Source: Methylobacterium sp. B4 (GTDB taxonomy: Bacteria; Pseudomonadota; Alphaproteobacteria; Rhizobiales; Beijerinckiaceae). From it: 64,000 nucleotides of DNA. Under the pieces are notes generated by a model. The model ran no database searches, had not been told where the DNA came from, and saw only the letters and a list, made by a program, of their open reading frames with translations. Shown in pieces: positions 1 to 9,026 of the stretch (positions are counted from its first letter, which is position 1; each line of letters starts with the position of its first letter). The position numbers and the translations under genes are program-made. The stretch covers positions 1 to 64,000 of the forward strand of contig NZ_QJJJ01000007.1 of assembly GCF_003201865.1 (NCBI RefSeq). Reading direction: 5' to 3'.

Positions 1-417
1 GATCGCTCGAACCCGCAAGGACGAAAACAAGCCGCCCACGTTTCTCTTTCTCTCGATTCACTTGTCAAAGAGCGCGAAGCCTACACCCTTGCGGGTATAA
101 CCCTCCACCGAAGACGCGCCGACAGCCCGGTTGCCCGGCCCATCCAGCCCACCCTCGGCGATCAATCCTCTGCAGGGCCGGCGACCACAGTCGCCATCTT
201 GGCCCCGCCGCAGCGGTCCGCGGCGTCTAGAGCCGGCGAACCGTCCTGTCAACCGCTCCGAGCGGACGCCGAAGCGTCCGGAAGCGCCGACACCCCGGAG
301 CAGGAAGGACAGCGATCGCCCGATCCAGTCACCCGGATCAGCTCCGCTCCACCACAAACTCCGAAGACCCCGAAGCGCCTGACCACCAAGCGGTGGACCG
401 CGGCGCCCCGTCGGTGA
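1..417 (-). ncRNA. Leader of an rRNA operon (partial, 16S off the left edge)
   Basis: Read on the minus strand, this stretch has the order of elements found in ribosomal RNA leaders. A short hairpin with a GCAA tetraloop (83-98, boxB-like) is followed by GCTCTTTGACAA (62-73, boxA, compare TGCTCTTTAACA of E. coli rrn). Next comes an AGAGAAACGTGGGCGGC-type stretch of the kind I associate with the region before alphaproteobacterial 16S genes. No convincing protein gene lies in the 688 bases at this edge. The 16S gene itself is outside the window, so the assignment is inferred from the leader signals only. Confidence 0.6.
62..98 (-). promoter_or_regulatory. boxB-like hairpin and boxA antitermination site
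   Basis: The minus strand carries a six-pair hairpin around ACCC-GCAA-GGGT (83-98), then GCTCTTTGACAA (62-73). In rRNA leaders boxB precedes boxA, and boxA binds NusB/S10 to protect the rRNA transcript from Rho. Sequence and order both fit. The reading as rRNA antitermination is inference until the 16S gene is seen to the left. Confidence 0.6.
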
Positions 418-422
418 GGTAG

Positions 423-451
423 CTTCTACGGACAGCCCCGACCAACGTCAA
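423..451 (-). promoter_or_regulatory. Candidate sigma-70 promoter of the rRNA operon
   Basis: On the minus strand TTGACG (446-451) is separated by exactly 17 bases from TAGAAG (423-428), close to the TTGACA/TATAAT consensus. Transcription from it would run leftwards through the boxB/boxA leader. It faces away from the M23 peptidase gene on the plus strand. The -10 match is only four of six, so the exact promoter is uncertain. Confidence 0.45.
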
Positions 452-688
452 CAGACCGATTCGAAAAAGTTGCGCAGTTCACCACGCCGGGATGAAGGCC
501 GTGCGACAGTGGCGTCGGGGATGGGCCACTTCCTCTGCTCGTACCGCCTCAATCTGGACATGCTGGCCCCGGAGATCGGTTCTCCGTCGGCCAGCCTTCA
601 TGCCGCGAAGTCCCAAGTCGCTCGCGACCCGCGAGTCTGGTAGGACGGAACGGCGATCCGGTCCGCAGCGCCGACGCAGAGGAAGTCC

Positions 689-2794
689 GTGACGCGCGAG
701 CGACTGAAGATCGGGGGAGCGACCGAGGCGTCGAAGCGGCGCCCGGCAGGACTCCCGCGCGGCGTGGAGCCGCCGCTCAACCTGCTCGGCGCCGATGCCC
801 GCCAGATCGACCGACGGGACGTCAACCTGCGCTGGCTCTGCGCCAGTGCGCTCACCGGCATCACCGGCGCGCTCCTGATCGGCGCGGCGATCCACGTCTC
901 GCTTCAGGGCGAGGTCTCGCTCGCCTCCGTCTCGGATCGCCCCGCCCCGCCCCCCCGCTTGCAGGGTCCGCTCAGCGAGGAGCCCGGCGTCGCCTCGGCG
1001 CAGAAGGGCGACCGGCTCGTGCGCAATCTCATGATCGCCTCGGCCAAGCAGAGCTTCCGCACGCCTGTGACGGTGCGGCTCGGGGACCGGGAAATCATCA
1101 AGGTCCGTCCCTTCGTCCGGATCGCCTCGAACCTCTCGATGTCGACCGGCGTGTTCGCGAGCGACATCCCCCGCTTCGATCCGATGAAGTTCGTCTCGGA
1201 CGAGCCGCAGGAGCGCGCACCCGATCCCGGCGCGGCGGATGCGCCGGGCGCCGAGGTCACGGTGGTCAAAAGGGATCTCGGCGAACTCGCCATCGAGCCC
1301 GGCGCCCCGGCGCTGTCGGACGAGGACGTGACCGCTCAGGTCGAGGAGGAGCGCCGCCTCGCGGCGGAAGCCGGCCGCCGCACCGCCCTGCCGCTCGCAC
1401 CCCAGATCCTGCTCTCGCGCACCCTGCAGCAGGGCTCCGCCTTCGGGTTCGGCGAAGGAAACGGACAGGCAAGCGGCCAAGGGAACGGCAAGGGCAAGCT
1501 CGGCGAGGACGGCAGCCCCTTTAAGTCGATCGAGGTGCTCGTCGTCCCCGAGAACGTGACGAAGCTCGCCAAGGTGGAGTTGCGCCCCGGCGAGGCGCCG
1601 CTGGTGGAGGAACGCGACCTCGCGCTCAAGCGCGGCGACAGCCTCGAGGCCTTGCTCAAGGCGACGGGCCACGCCTCCGACCCTGCGGTCGCGGGTATCG
1701 TGGCCGCACTCGGCGGCAAGGCGAAGGTCGCAGCCCTGTCGGAAGGGCAGCAATTCCGGGTGCAGATCGCCCCCGGGCCCCGGTCCGGCGACGGCCGGCA
1801 GGTCACGCGGGTGGTGCTCTTCGGCGAGAGCGGCGTGCAGGCCATCGCCGCGATCAACGATCGCGGGAGCTTCGTGGCCGTCGCGCCGCCGGTCGACGAG
1901 ACGCGGGGCCGCAGCCGGGAACAGGCCCAGGCCGATACCGCCGACAGCGAGGACGAGGAGGACCAGGGCAGCGGCCCCCGCCTCTACCAGAGCCTCTACG
2001 AGACCGGTGCGCGCCACGACGTGCCTCGCGCCACGGTCGAGGATATCGTCCGGATCTTCAGCTACGACATCGACTTCCAGCGCCGCATCTCGGCGGGCGA
2101 CGGGATCGATCTGTTCTACACCTACGACGAGGAAGCGGGTCCCAACGCCGCCGAGCGGCCGGAACTGCTCTACGCCGCGCTCAATCTCGGCGGCGAGTGG
2201 CGCAAGGTCTACCGTTTCCAATCACCCGACGACGGCTCGATCGACTTCCTCGACGAGCAGGGCCGCTCGCTCAAGAAGTTCCTGATCCGCAAGCCCATCG
2301 CCGACGGCATCATGCGCTCGGGCTTCGGTTATCGCCGCCACCCGATCCTCGGCTACGCCAAGCTGCATACCGGTGTGGACTGGGCCAACCCGATCGGCAC
2401 GCCGATCGTGGCCGCGGGCAACGGCACGGTGATCAAGGCCGAGTGGGATTCCGGCTACGGGCGCCGGGTCGAGGTGCAGCACATCAACGGCTACGTCACG
2501 ACCTACAACCACATGTCGCGCTTTGCTCGCGGCGTCAGCGCGGGCGCCCGGGTCCGCCAGGGGCAGGTGATCGGGTATGTCGGCTCCACCGGTCTCTCCA
2601 CCGGCGCACACCTGCACTACGAGGTGATCATCAACGGCCACTTCGTCGATCCGATGAAGATCCGCGTGCCGCGCGGGCGCGAGCTCGACGGACGCCTGCT
2701 CGCCGAGTTCAGGCGCCAGCGCGAGCAGATCGACGCGACCATGCAGAAGTCGAAGACCGCCACGGCGATGGCGCAGCGCGACGCGATGCGGTGA
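689..2794 (+). CDS. M23 family metallopeptidase (peptidoglycan endopeptidase)
   Basis: Predicted membrane-anchored zinc peptidase of the LytM/M23 family that cleaves peptide cross-links of the cell wall. The 701-residue protein has a short cytoplasmic head, one membrane helix at about residues 49-70, a long low-complexity acidic linker, a LysM/OapA-like region near residues 310-400, and a C-terminal M23 domain at about 545-670. Zinc ligands are visible: the HTGVD motif (His about 560, Asp about 564) and the HLH motif near 641-643. The site is therefore intact, unlike in degenerate EnvC-type proteins. The GTG start at 689 is preceded by GAGGAA. It is transcribed away from the rRNA leader on its left. 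The exact substrate bond cannot be read from sequence. Confidence 0.88.
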   Translation: MTRERLKIGGATEASKRRPAGLPRGVEPPLNLLGADARQIDRRDVNLRWLCASALTGITGALLIGAAIHVSLQGEVSLASVSDRPAPPPRLQGPLSEEPGVASAQKGDRLVRNLMIASAKQSFRTPVTVRLGDREIIKVRPFVRIASNLSMSTGVFASDIPRFDPMKFVSDEPQERAPDPGAADAPGAEVTVVKRDLGELAIEPGAPALSDEDVTAQVEEERRLAAEAGRRTALPLAPQILLSRTLQQGSAFGFGEGNGQASGQGNGKGKLGEDGSPFKSIEVLVVPENVTKLAKVELRPGEAPLVEERDLALKRGDSLEALLKATGHASDPAVAGIVAALGGKAKVAALSEGQQFRVQIAPGPRSGDGRQVTRVVLFGESGVQAIAAINDRGSFVAVAPPVDETRGRSREQAQADTADSEDEEDQGSGPRLYQSLYETGARHDVPRATVEDIVRIFSYDIDFQRRISAGDGIDLFYTYDEEAGPNAAERPELLYAALNLGGEWRKVYRFQSPDDGSIDFLDEQGRSLKKFLIRKPIADGIMRSGFGYRRHPILGYAKLHTGVDWANPIGTPIVAAGNGTVIKAEWDSGYGRRVEVQHINGYVTTYNHMSRFARGVSAGARVRQGQVIGYVGSTGLSTGAHLHYEVIINGHFVDPMKIRVPRGRELDGRLLAEFRRQREQIDATMQKSKTATAMAQRDAMR

Positions 2795-2812
2795 GCGGCG
2801 GGCGATCTGGAG

Positions 2813-3058
2813 CTATCGCGTCTCGAGCGAGTCCCGGATTGCGATGAGGTCGATCGCGCGCAGCGCCGTCTGCTCGGTGTAGCACACGCCCGAGAGCGGG
2901 CCGCCGATACGGCCGCCCGGATAGACCCGGCCCGGCCATTCGCAGGCCTGCGTGCGGAACTGCAACCAGGTTTGCTGGACGCCCTTGAGCTAGGCCCTCC
3001 CCCCCTCGTCGAAGGCAGCATTAGCCGCCCTGTAGGCGCTGTCGTTCGGCTGCCGGCC
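2813..3058 (-). pseudogene. Decayed DUF1311/LprI-like protein fragment
   Basis: One minus-strand frame reads a C-terminal piece typical of the DUF1311 (lysozyme inhibitor LprI) family: QTWLQFR, a Cys nine residues later region (QACEW), a Gly-rich spacer, then GVCYTEQTALRAIDL, ending in TAG at 2813-2815. Upstream in the same frame lie AYRAANAAFDEG and an in-frame TAG at about 2992, right beside a run of seven C (2999-3005). No start codon or signal peptide remains, and the fragment runs into the end of the glutamyl-Q synthetase gene. Family members are small secreted proteins. I read this as a remnant. Confidence 0.45.
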
Positions 3059-3059
3059 T

Positions 3060-3932
3060 CTAAAATCCGAGCATCGCCCGCACCTCACCGGCCGTGGCGC
3101 CCCGGGCGCGCAGGTCGGCCAAAGCTTCCGACCCTTTCGACTTGGCGAGCTTCTCGCCGCTCTCCGTCCGGATCAGGGCGTGATGGTGATAGGCCGGGGC
3201 GGGCAGATCCAGGAGGCTCTGGAGCAGGGCGTGGAGATCGGTCGCCGCCTCCAGATCCTGCCCGCGTACCACGTGGGTGATCCCCTGAACGGCGTCGTCC
3301 CAGACCACCGAGAGATGGTAGCTCGCCGGTACGTCGCGCCGGGCGATCACCGCATCGCCCCAGCGGGCGGGATCGGCCGCGACCGTCTCCTGCGCCCCGT
3401 CATCGGGTGAGAAGCGGCGGATGACGGGAGGATCGGTCCGCGTTCGGAGCGCGGCCTCCATGTCGAGGCGCCAGGTATGCGGCTCGCCCCGCGCGATGCG
3501 GGCGCGCCGCTCCTCCGGGGACAGGCCGCGGCAGGTGCCCGGATAGAGGGGCGCCCCGTCGGGATCGCGCGCCCTCCCCTCCCCTCGCGCCTCGCGGGCG
3601 GCGATGTCGGCCCCGATCTGCCCCCGCGAGCAGAAGCAAGGGTAGGTCAGGCCGTCCGCCGCCAGCCGGTCGCGGGCTGCGGCATAGTCCGAAAGATGCT
3701 CGGATTGACGGCGGACGGATGCCTCGAAGGTGAGGCCCAGCCAGTCGAGATCCGCGAGGATGCCGTCCACGAATTCGGGCCGGCAACGGCCGGGATCGAT
3801 GTCCTCGATGCGCAGGAGCAGGCGCCCGCCCAAGCGCCCGGCGATGCGCGCGTTCAGGAGGGCGGAATAGGCGTGGCCGAGATGCAGGCGACCATTCGGG
3901 CTCGGCGCGAAGCGGAACGTCGGCCGGCTCAC
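3060..3932 (-). CDS. gluQ: Glutamyl-Q tRNA(Asp) synthetase
   Basis: Transfers glutamate onto the queuosine base at the wobble position of tRNA(Asp). The 290-residue protein is a truncated glutamyl-tRNA synthetase catalytic core without an anticodon-binding domain. It opens with FAPSPNGRLHLGHA (the HIGH signature as HLGH, residues 17-20) and ends with KLAKS (KMSKS-type, near residue 261). A CFC...YPGTC pattern supplies the zinc site typical of GluQRS. I chose the GTG at 3932, because the family begins just before the FAPSP motif. It overlaps the stop of the upstream membrane protein as GTGA, which suggests translational coupling. Confidence 0.93.
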   Translation of the reverse strand: MSRPTFRFAPSPNGRLHLGHAYSALLNARIAGRLGGRLLLRIEDIDPGRCRPEFVDGILADLDWLGLTFEASVRRQSEHLSDYAAARDRLAADGLTYPCFCSRGQIGADIAAREARGEGRARDPDGAPLYPGTCRGLSPEERRARIARGEPHTWRLDMEAALRTRTDPPVIRRFSPDDGAQETVAADPARWGDAVIARRDVPASYHLSVVWDDAVQGITHVVRGQDLEAATDLHALLQSLLDLPAPAYHHHALIRTESGEKLAKSKGSEALADLRARGATAGEVRAMLGF

Positions 3933-4210
3933 GGTTCTCCCGCGGCGCGCAGGCAGGCCATGGCGCCCGGCGTGCAGGCGATGCCCGGCAGCGAGCAGGC
4001 CGCCCCGTCCTCGGTGCGGCGGCAGACCTTGCAGCCGTCGCCCCACTCGGCGCAGGCCGGATCCTGGGCCGGGGCCAGCGCGGCGTGGCGGGGCGCGCCG
4101 GGCACGAGGGCGCCGACCAGCACGGTCGCGGCCACGAGGGCGATCACGCTCCATGTCACCCGCCGGTCGAGGCGGGCGGTCTGGGGATCGGTGAGGGGGT
4201 CGGCGGCCAT
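3929..4210 (-). CDS. Small membrane protein with Cys-rich tail, unknown function
   Basis: A 93-residue protein with one membrane helix near residues 20-40 (VTWSVIALVAATVLVGALV), then a tail with six Cys, including DPACAEWGDGCKVC. The helix followed by a Cys-rich tail suggests a periplasmic domain with disulfides or a metal site. The ATG at 4210 is preferred over an in-frame TTG at 4246. The stop overlaps the gluQ start by GTGA, so the two are probably one transcript. I do not recognise the family. Confidence 0.65.
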   Translation of the reverse strand: MAADPLTDPQTARLDRRVTWSVIALVAATVLVGALVPGAPRHAALAPAQDPACAEWGDGCKVCRRTEDGAACSLPGIACTPGAMACLRAAGEP

Positions 4211-4431
4211 GGCTCGGTGTTCGCGCGGATGCGGCGAGGCTGTCAACGCCGCCGAGTCGGGCGCGAGGGCCGACGGAGATCACGATGCGGCCGGCTCGCA
4301 ACACGTCTTGCCGGCCAGCAACCGCTGCAGGCGGTGCGGGAACTTCCGGCACGCTCGTTGCGATGCCTCTGGCGGTCAGAACAAGAAGCGGCCCGGGAGG
4401 AGAGACCCACGCCAGCACGGAGCCCCGGCGC

Positions 4432-4650
4432 ATGCTCTACGGCCTCTACTTCCTGACCTGCATGGTCAACAATCCCACGCATTGCGTGATGCGCGTCCAC
4501 CGCTTCAACGAGGACGTCGTCACGCCTCAGCAATGCCTGTCGGTGGCTCAACCGCAGATGGCGGCGTGGCAGAACGCGCATGGTGACCGCTGGCGGGTCG
4601 CCCGCTTCCGCTGCGGCGCGCCGCCCCGGGATGACGGGACGCGGATCTGA
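4432..4650 (+). CDS. Small conserved protein of unknown function with spaced Cys
   Basis: A 72-residue protein starting LYGLYFLTCMVN with Cys residues near 10, 17 and 34 and a C-terminal RWRVARFRC motif. The pattern (hydrophobic start, QPQMAAWQNAHGDRWRVARFRC) resembles a family of short proteins of unknown function that I recall from alphaproteobacteria, but no function can be assigned. An in-frame start at 4285 would add a low-complexity Arg-rich head and looks wrong. It converges on htpG, with a GC-rich hairpin between the two stop codons. Confidence 0.6.
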   Translation: MLYGLYFLTCMVNNPTHCVMRVHRFNEDVVTPQQCLSVAQPQMAAWQNAHGDRWRVARFRCGAPPRDDGTRI

Positions 4651-4658
4651 GCCCGCAT

Positions 4659-4678
4659 CCCGCCCCCGGGCGGGCGGG
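4659..4678. terminator. GC-rich hairpin between convergent genes
   Basis: CCCGCCC (4659-4665) pairs with GGGCGGG (4672-4678) around a six-base loop. It lies in the 31-base gap between the small plus-strand gene and the htpG stop, so it could end transcription from both sides. There is no T-tract on either side, so it may act with Rho or only as a barrier. Confidence 0.45.
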
Positions 4679-4681
4679 ACC

Positions 4682-6550
4682 TCAGGCGACCGTGCCGGCC
4701 AGGGCCGCCGCGACGGCGCGGGCGAAGGCCACCGGATCGCGGGGCGTGTCGCCGTCCTGAACCCGGGCGAGATCGAGCAAAGTGCCCGCCTGATCCTTGA
4801 GATCCTCACCGGCCTCGGCCCGCTCGTTGAGCGCGCGGATCAGGGCGTGGCGCGGATTGATTTCCAGGATCGGCGCGCCCCCGCCGAAGCCGCGGCCGGC
4901 CCGGCGCAGCAGGCGCTGCATCTGCAGGTCCGGCCCCGTGCCGGAGGCGGCGAGCACCACCGCGCTGTCGACGAGGCGGTCGGTCGTGCGGACGTCGGCG
5001 ACGTCGGGCTCCAACGCGAGCTTGAGCGCGGCCACAAGCTTGTCGACCGGGGGGGCCTCCGCCTCCTCGCCCTCGGTTTTGAACTTGGCGAGGTCGGCCG
5101 AGCCCTGCGTGACCGAGCGCAGGGGCTTGTCCTCGAACTTGCCCAGCTGCTCCGGCCAGAAGGCGTCGACGTGGTCGGAGAGCAGCAGCACCTCGACGTC
5201 GCGGGCACGGAAACCTTCGAGCTGAGCGGAGTTCTTGAGGGCCTCCACGTCGTCGGCGACGAGGTAGTAGATCGCCTCCTGCTCGGGCTTCATCCGCGCC
5301 ACGTAATCGGGCAGCGAGGTCCAGCCCTCCTGCGTGGAGGAGCGGAAGCGCAGGAGCGGCGCGATCTCGGCGCGGCGCTCAAAATCCTCGTAGATGCCTT
5401 CCTTGAGCACCGGCCCGAAATTCTCGAAGAACTTCTGGTATTCCTCGGCCTTCTCGGCGTTCTTGGAGCGGCTCGACAGCTCGTTGATCACGCGGGTGGT
5501 CACGGCGCGGCGGATCTTGGCGAGCGCCGGCGTCGATTGCAGCATCTCGCGGGAGACGTTGAGCGGCAGATCGTCCGTATCGACCACGCCGTGGACGAAG
5601 CGCAGCCAGTTCGGCAACAGATCGGCCTCGTCGGTGATGAACATGCGGCGCACGTGCAGGCGCACCTTGGAGCGGCGCTCGTCCTCCACCGCCAGGAACG
5701 GCTTCATGCTCGGCACGAACAGGAGGCCGGTGAATTCGAGGGCGCCCTCCGCCCGCCAGTGCAGGGTCGCCCAAGGCTCGTCGAAGCCGTGGCTGACGGT
5801 GCGGTAGAACTCCTTGTACTGCTCTTCCGTGATTTCGGATTTCGGCTTGCGCCAGAGGGCGGTGCCGCGGTTGGCCGCCTCCTCCTTGCCCTCCGCGTCG
5901 CGGATCGCGATCGGCACGGCGATGTTGTCGGCCCATTTGCGCACGACGTGATCGAGCCGGTAGCTCTCCAGATACTCGTCGGCATCCTCCTTGAGGTGCA
6001 GCACGATGTCGGTGCCGGCTCCCTCGCGGGTGGCCGGCTCCAGGGTGTAGCTGCCCTTGCCGTCCGAGGCCCAGGCCCAGGCCTCCTCGCTGCCCGCGCG
6101 CCGCGACGTGACGGTGACGCGGTCGGCCACCATGAAGGCGGAATAGAAGCCGACGCCGAACTGGCCGATCAGGCTCGGACGCAGGTCCTCGCTGCCCTCA
6201 CCCGCTTTCGTCTCGCCGAGCGCCTGCGAGAAGGCGCGGGTGCCCGAGCGGGCGATGGTCCCGAGGTTCTGCGCCAGATCCTCCTTGCTCATGCCGATGC
6301 CGGAATCGGAGATCGTGAGCGTGCGCGCCGCCTTGTCCGGCGCGATCAGCACCCGGGCGTCGGAGGGAAGCGCCAGGGCCTCGTCGGTCAGCGCCTCGAA
6401 ACGGCGCCGGTCGGTCGCGTCGGCGGCGTTGGCCACCAGTTCGCGCAGGAAGATCTCGCGGTCGGAATAGAGCGCGTGAACCACGAGGTCCAACAGGCGC
6501 CCGACCTCGGCACCGAATTCGTGCCGCTCCACCGTCTCGCTCAAGAGCAT
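4682..6550 (-). CDS. htpG: Hsp90-family molecular chaperone HtpG
   Basis: ATP-driven cytosolic chaperone of the Hsp90 family. The 622-residue protein has the N-terminal GHKL ATPase domain, with [12 protein letters not shown] (Asn/Asp for Mg-ATP), [10 protein letters not shown] and [13 protein letters not shown]. The middle domain carries [10 protein letters not shown] and a C-terminal dimerisation region follows. Length matches bacterial HtpG. The ATG at 6550 is chosen because GGGAGAG lies just before it and the family starts close to SETVERHEF; an in-frame GTG at 6574 would add eight residues. No convincing heat-shock promoter was seen upstream. Confidence 0.96.
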   Translation of the reverse strand: MLLSETVERHEFGAEVGRLLDLVVHALYSDREIFLRELVANAADATDRRRFEALTDEALALPSDARVLIAPDKAARTLTISDSGIGMSKEDLAQNLGTIARSGTRAFSQALGETKAGEGSEDLRPSLIGQFGVGFYSAFMVADRVTVTSRRAGSEEAWAWASDGKGSYTLEPATREGAGTDIVLHLKEDADEYLESYRLDHVVRKWADNIAVPIAIRDAEGKEEAANRGTALWRKPKSEITEEQYKEFYRTVSHGFDEPWATLHWRAEGALEFTGLLFVPSMKPFLAVEDERRSKVRLHVRRMFITDEADLLPNWLRFVHGVVDTDDLPLNVSREMLQSTPALAKIRRAVTTRVINELSSRSKNAEKAEEYQKFFENFGPVLKEGIYEDFERRAEIAPLLRFRSSTQEGWTSLPDYVARMKPEQEAIYYLVADDVEALKNSAQLEGFRARDVEVLLLSDHVDAFWPEQLGKFEDKPLRSVTQGSADLAKFKTEGEEAEAPPVDKLVAALKLALEPDVADVRTTDRLVDSAVVLAASGTGPDLQMQRLLRRAGRGFGGGAPILEINPRHALIRALNERAEAGEDLKDQAGTLLDLARVQDGDTPRDPVAFARAVAAALAGTVA

Positions 6551-6720
6551 CTCTCCCGTTCTAGCGTGCCCCACGATGCTCCGGCCATGGGCCGCCGCCC
6601 GATCGAGGCGGCGCGGCAGAGGAGCGGTAAGGGACGCGCGAAAAAAGCGGGGGCGATATGCCTATGGCGAGACGGCAATTCAATCGCTGCGCCGGGGCGC
6701 GGATGCGAAAATGCGAGCGA

Positions 6721-7083
6721 TCAGGCCGCGAGCGGTGTGGCCGGGGCCATTTCGATGCGCTGATGCGCGGTGTCGAAGGCGGCGCGAATGGTTCCCACCG
6801 CGTCCTCGACGGCGACCAGGGTCGCGAGCTGCACATGTCCCGGCACCTCACCCATGCGCCGCGTCGCGAGGACGATGGAATGCTCGAGCCGCAACAATTC
6901 TTCCTCTGCACTTGTGCCGGAAAGCTGGGACAGCCGCTGAAGCGTTGCCTCCAAAGCATGGCGCAAGACAAGTGTCCTCACACGATCCTGAAGGATCGCC
7001 CGATCATTTTGCTTCATGTTCTGAAATGCCCGCCGATTCGCGAAGCCGATCATGTCAGCCCGCCCGCGTCGGCGCAGTTCCAT
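6721..7083 (-). CDS. Hypothetical protein, predicted helical
   Basis: A protein of up to 120 residues, mainly predicted alpha-helix, with a repeated Leu/Ala-rich pattern (LVLRHALEATLQRLSQL) and no signal peptide, membrane segment or recognisable catalytic motif. Codon use fits a real gene. The start is unsure: ATG codons at 7083, 7053 and 7017 are all in frame and none has a strong ribosome binding site. It lies upstream of htpG on the same strand, with a gap of about 170 bases. Function unknown. Confidence 0.5.
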   Translation of the reverse strand: MELRRRGRADMIGFANRRAFQNMKQNDRAILQDRVRTLVLRHALEATLQRLSQLSGTSAEEELLRLEHSIVLATRRMGEVPGHVQLATLVAVEDAVGTIRAAFDTAHQRIEMAPATPLAA

Positions 7084-7334
7084 TTCTGCAACATTGACTG
7101 AAAGGCGGCAGAGTCCCGGGAACCTTCTCGGAACTCACGCGATCGTGCGTCTGGCGCCCAGCGTGTCGGATCTCCGGGAGCGGGCACTGGACCGTGCGCC
7201 GGGGCGGTCGAGTGAGCCGTGAATACCGGGGATGCGTCGCAGTGGAGCGTGTTTCGGTTGCCCTCCCGGCGCGCACATGGTCCTGATCCTGCCTCCCGGT
7301 CCATCCCGATCTCAGGTTTCATCAGAACGCGATC

Positions 7335-8930
7335 ATGCCCGACACACCCGTCTTCGCCCACGCGGCCGTCGCCGCCCCCCACAGCCTCGCGGCCGCGGCC
7401 GGGCAGAGCGTGCTGGCGCAGGGCGGCAACGCCATCGAGGCGATGCTCGCCATGGCCGCCGCCATCGCGGTGGTCTACCCGCACATGAACGGCATCGGCG
7501 GCGACGGCTTCTGGCTGATCCGCGAGCGGAACGGCCGCGTTCGGGGCATCGAGGCCTGCGGCCCGGCGGGCGCACTCGCCACCCGCGCCCGCTACCGCGA
7601 GAAGGCGTACGAGGCGATCCCCTCCCGCGGTCCCGACGCGGCGGTGACGGTCGCCGGCACGGTCGGCGGCTGGCGCCTCGCGCTCGACATGGCCCGCGCC
7701 TTCGGCGGCCGGCTCCCCCTCGACGCGATCCTCGCCGACGCCATCCGCCACGCCCGCGAGGGCTGCGCGGTCTCGGCCTCGGAGGCGCGCTACGTGCCGA
7801 AGGAACTCGACACGCTCCACGACGCGCCGAATTTCGCGAAAACCTATCTCGACGACGGCAAGCCTTATGCGGCCGGCGCGATCCGGGCCCAGCCCAAGCT
7901 CGCAGACACCCTGACCCAGCTCGCCCATGCCGGGTTGGACGATTTCTACCGGGGCGATATCGGCCGCGAGATCGCCGCCGACCTGGAACGCCTCGGCGCG
8001 CCGGTCACCCGCGACGACCTCAAGGCCTACGTGGCCAAGGAGCGGGCGCCGCTGACCCTGCGGCGGCGCGATGCCACGCTCTACAACTTCCCGCCGCCGA
8101 CCCAGGGCCTCGCGGCGCTGATCATCCTGGGGATCTTCGACCGGCTGAACGTCCGCGAGCCGGAAACGACGGCGCATTATCACGGGCTGATCGAGGCGAC
8201 GAAGCGCGCCTTCGCCATCCGCGACGGCTTCGTCACCGACTTCGACCGCCTGAAGGGCGATCCGTCCGCCTTCCTCGATGCCCGCCGCCTCGACCGCGAG
8301 GCCGCGCTGATCGACAGGGCGCGCGCCGCCAGCATCCCCGTCCGCTCGGGCGAGGGCGACACGGTCTGGATGGGCGCCATCGACAACGACGGCATGGCCG
8401 TCTCCTTCATCCAGTCGGTCTACTGGGAATACGGCTCCGGCACGGTGCTGCCCGCCACCGGCATCTGCTGGCAGAACCGGGGCATGTCCTTCTCGCTCGA
8501 CGCGAACGCCGTGAATCCGCTGGAGCCGGGCCGGCGCCCGTTCCACACCCTGATCCCGGCACTGGCCGCCTTCGACGACGGGCGGGTGATGTCCTACGGC
8601 TCCATGGGCGGCGACGGGCAGCCGCAATTCCAGGCGCAGATCTTCACCCGCTACGCCGATTACGGGATGTCGGTGGCCGAGGCCGTCGACGCGCCGCGCC
8701 TGCTCTACGGACGCACCTGGGGCGCCGAGTCGCTCAGCGTGAAGGTCGAGGACCGCTTCGATCCGGCCTGCATCGCCGCGTTGCGGCGCATGGGCCACGA
8801 CATCGAGGAACTGGGCGGCGCCTATATCGACTCGCTTGGACATGCCGGCATGCTGGTGCGGCACCCGCGGAACGGGCGCATCGAGGCGACGCACGATCCG
8901 CGCTCCGACGGCGGCGCGGCCGGGCTCTGA
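7335..8930 (+). CDS. Gamma-glutamyltransferase family protein
   Basis: Ntn-hydrolase of the gamma-glutamyltranspeptidase family, which cleaves gamma-glutamyl bonds such as that of glutathione, or related amides. The 531-residue protein shows GGNAIEAMLAMAAAIAVV, then NGIGGDGFWL. The expected self-cleavage site is GDTVWMGAIDNDG, with Thr about 343 as likely nucleophile. The C-terminal half has VMSYGSMGGDGQPQ. There is no signal peptide, so it is probably cytoplasmic, as in the YwrD-like branch. The substrate is not certain and may not be glutathione. No operon partner on either side points to a pathway. Confidence 0.85.
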   Translation: MPDTPVFAHAAVAAPHSLAAAAGQSVLAQGGNAIEAMLAMAAAIAVVYPHMNGIGGDGFWLIRERNGRVRGIEACGPAGALATRARYREKAYEAIPSRGPDAAVTVAGTVGGWRLALDMARAFGGRLPLDAILADAIRHAREGCAVSASEARYVPKELDTLHDAPNFAKTYLDDGKPYAAGAIRAQPKLADTLTQLAHAGLDDFYRGDIGREIAADLERLGAPVTRDDLKAYVAKERAPLTLRRRDATLYNFPPPTQGLAALIILGIFDRLNVREPETTAHYHGLIEATKRAFAIRDGFVTDFDRLKGDPSAFLDARRLDREAALIDRARAASIPVRSGEGDTVWMGAIDNDGMAVSFIQSVYWEYGSGTVLPATGICWQNRGMSFSLDANAVNPLEPGRRPFHTLIPALAAFDDGRVMSYGSMGGDGQPQFQAQIFTRYADYGMSVAEAVDAPRLLYGRTWGAESLSVKVEDRFDPACIAALRRMGHDIEELGGAYIDSLGHAGMLVRHPRNGRIEATHDPRSDGGAAGL

Positions 8931-9026
8931 CGCGCGCTGTAGGCCGGGGTTTGTAGCGCACCCGGCCCGCCTTACCCTTGCCGGGACAGCCTGCCTCACA
9001 AGCCGGCGTGCCGGGAGGAACCGCCC

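Noticed and set aside
492..692. Short Arg/Trp/Ser-rich frame before the M23 gene
   Set aside because: No ribosome binding site and non-coding-like composition; the region is better explained as promoter and rRNA leader DNA.
6551..6720. Sigma-32-type promoter or CIRCE element before htpG
   Set aside because: No matching -35/-10 pair or inverted repeat was found.
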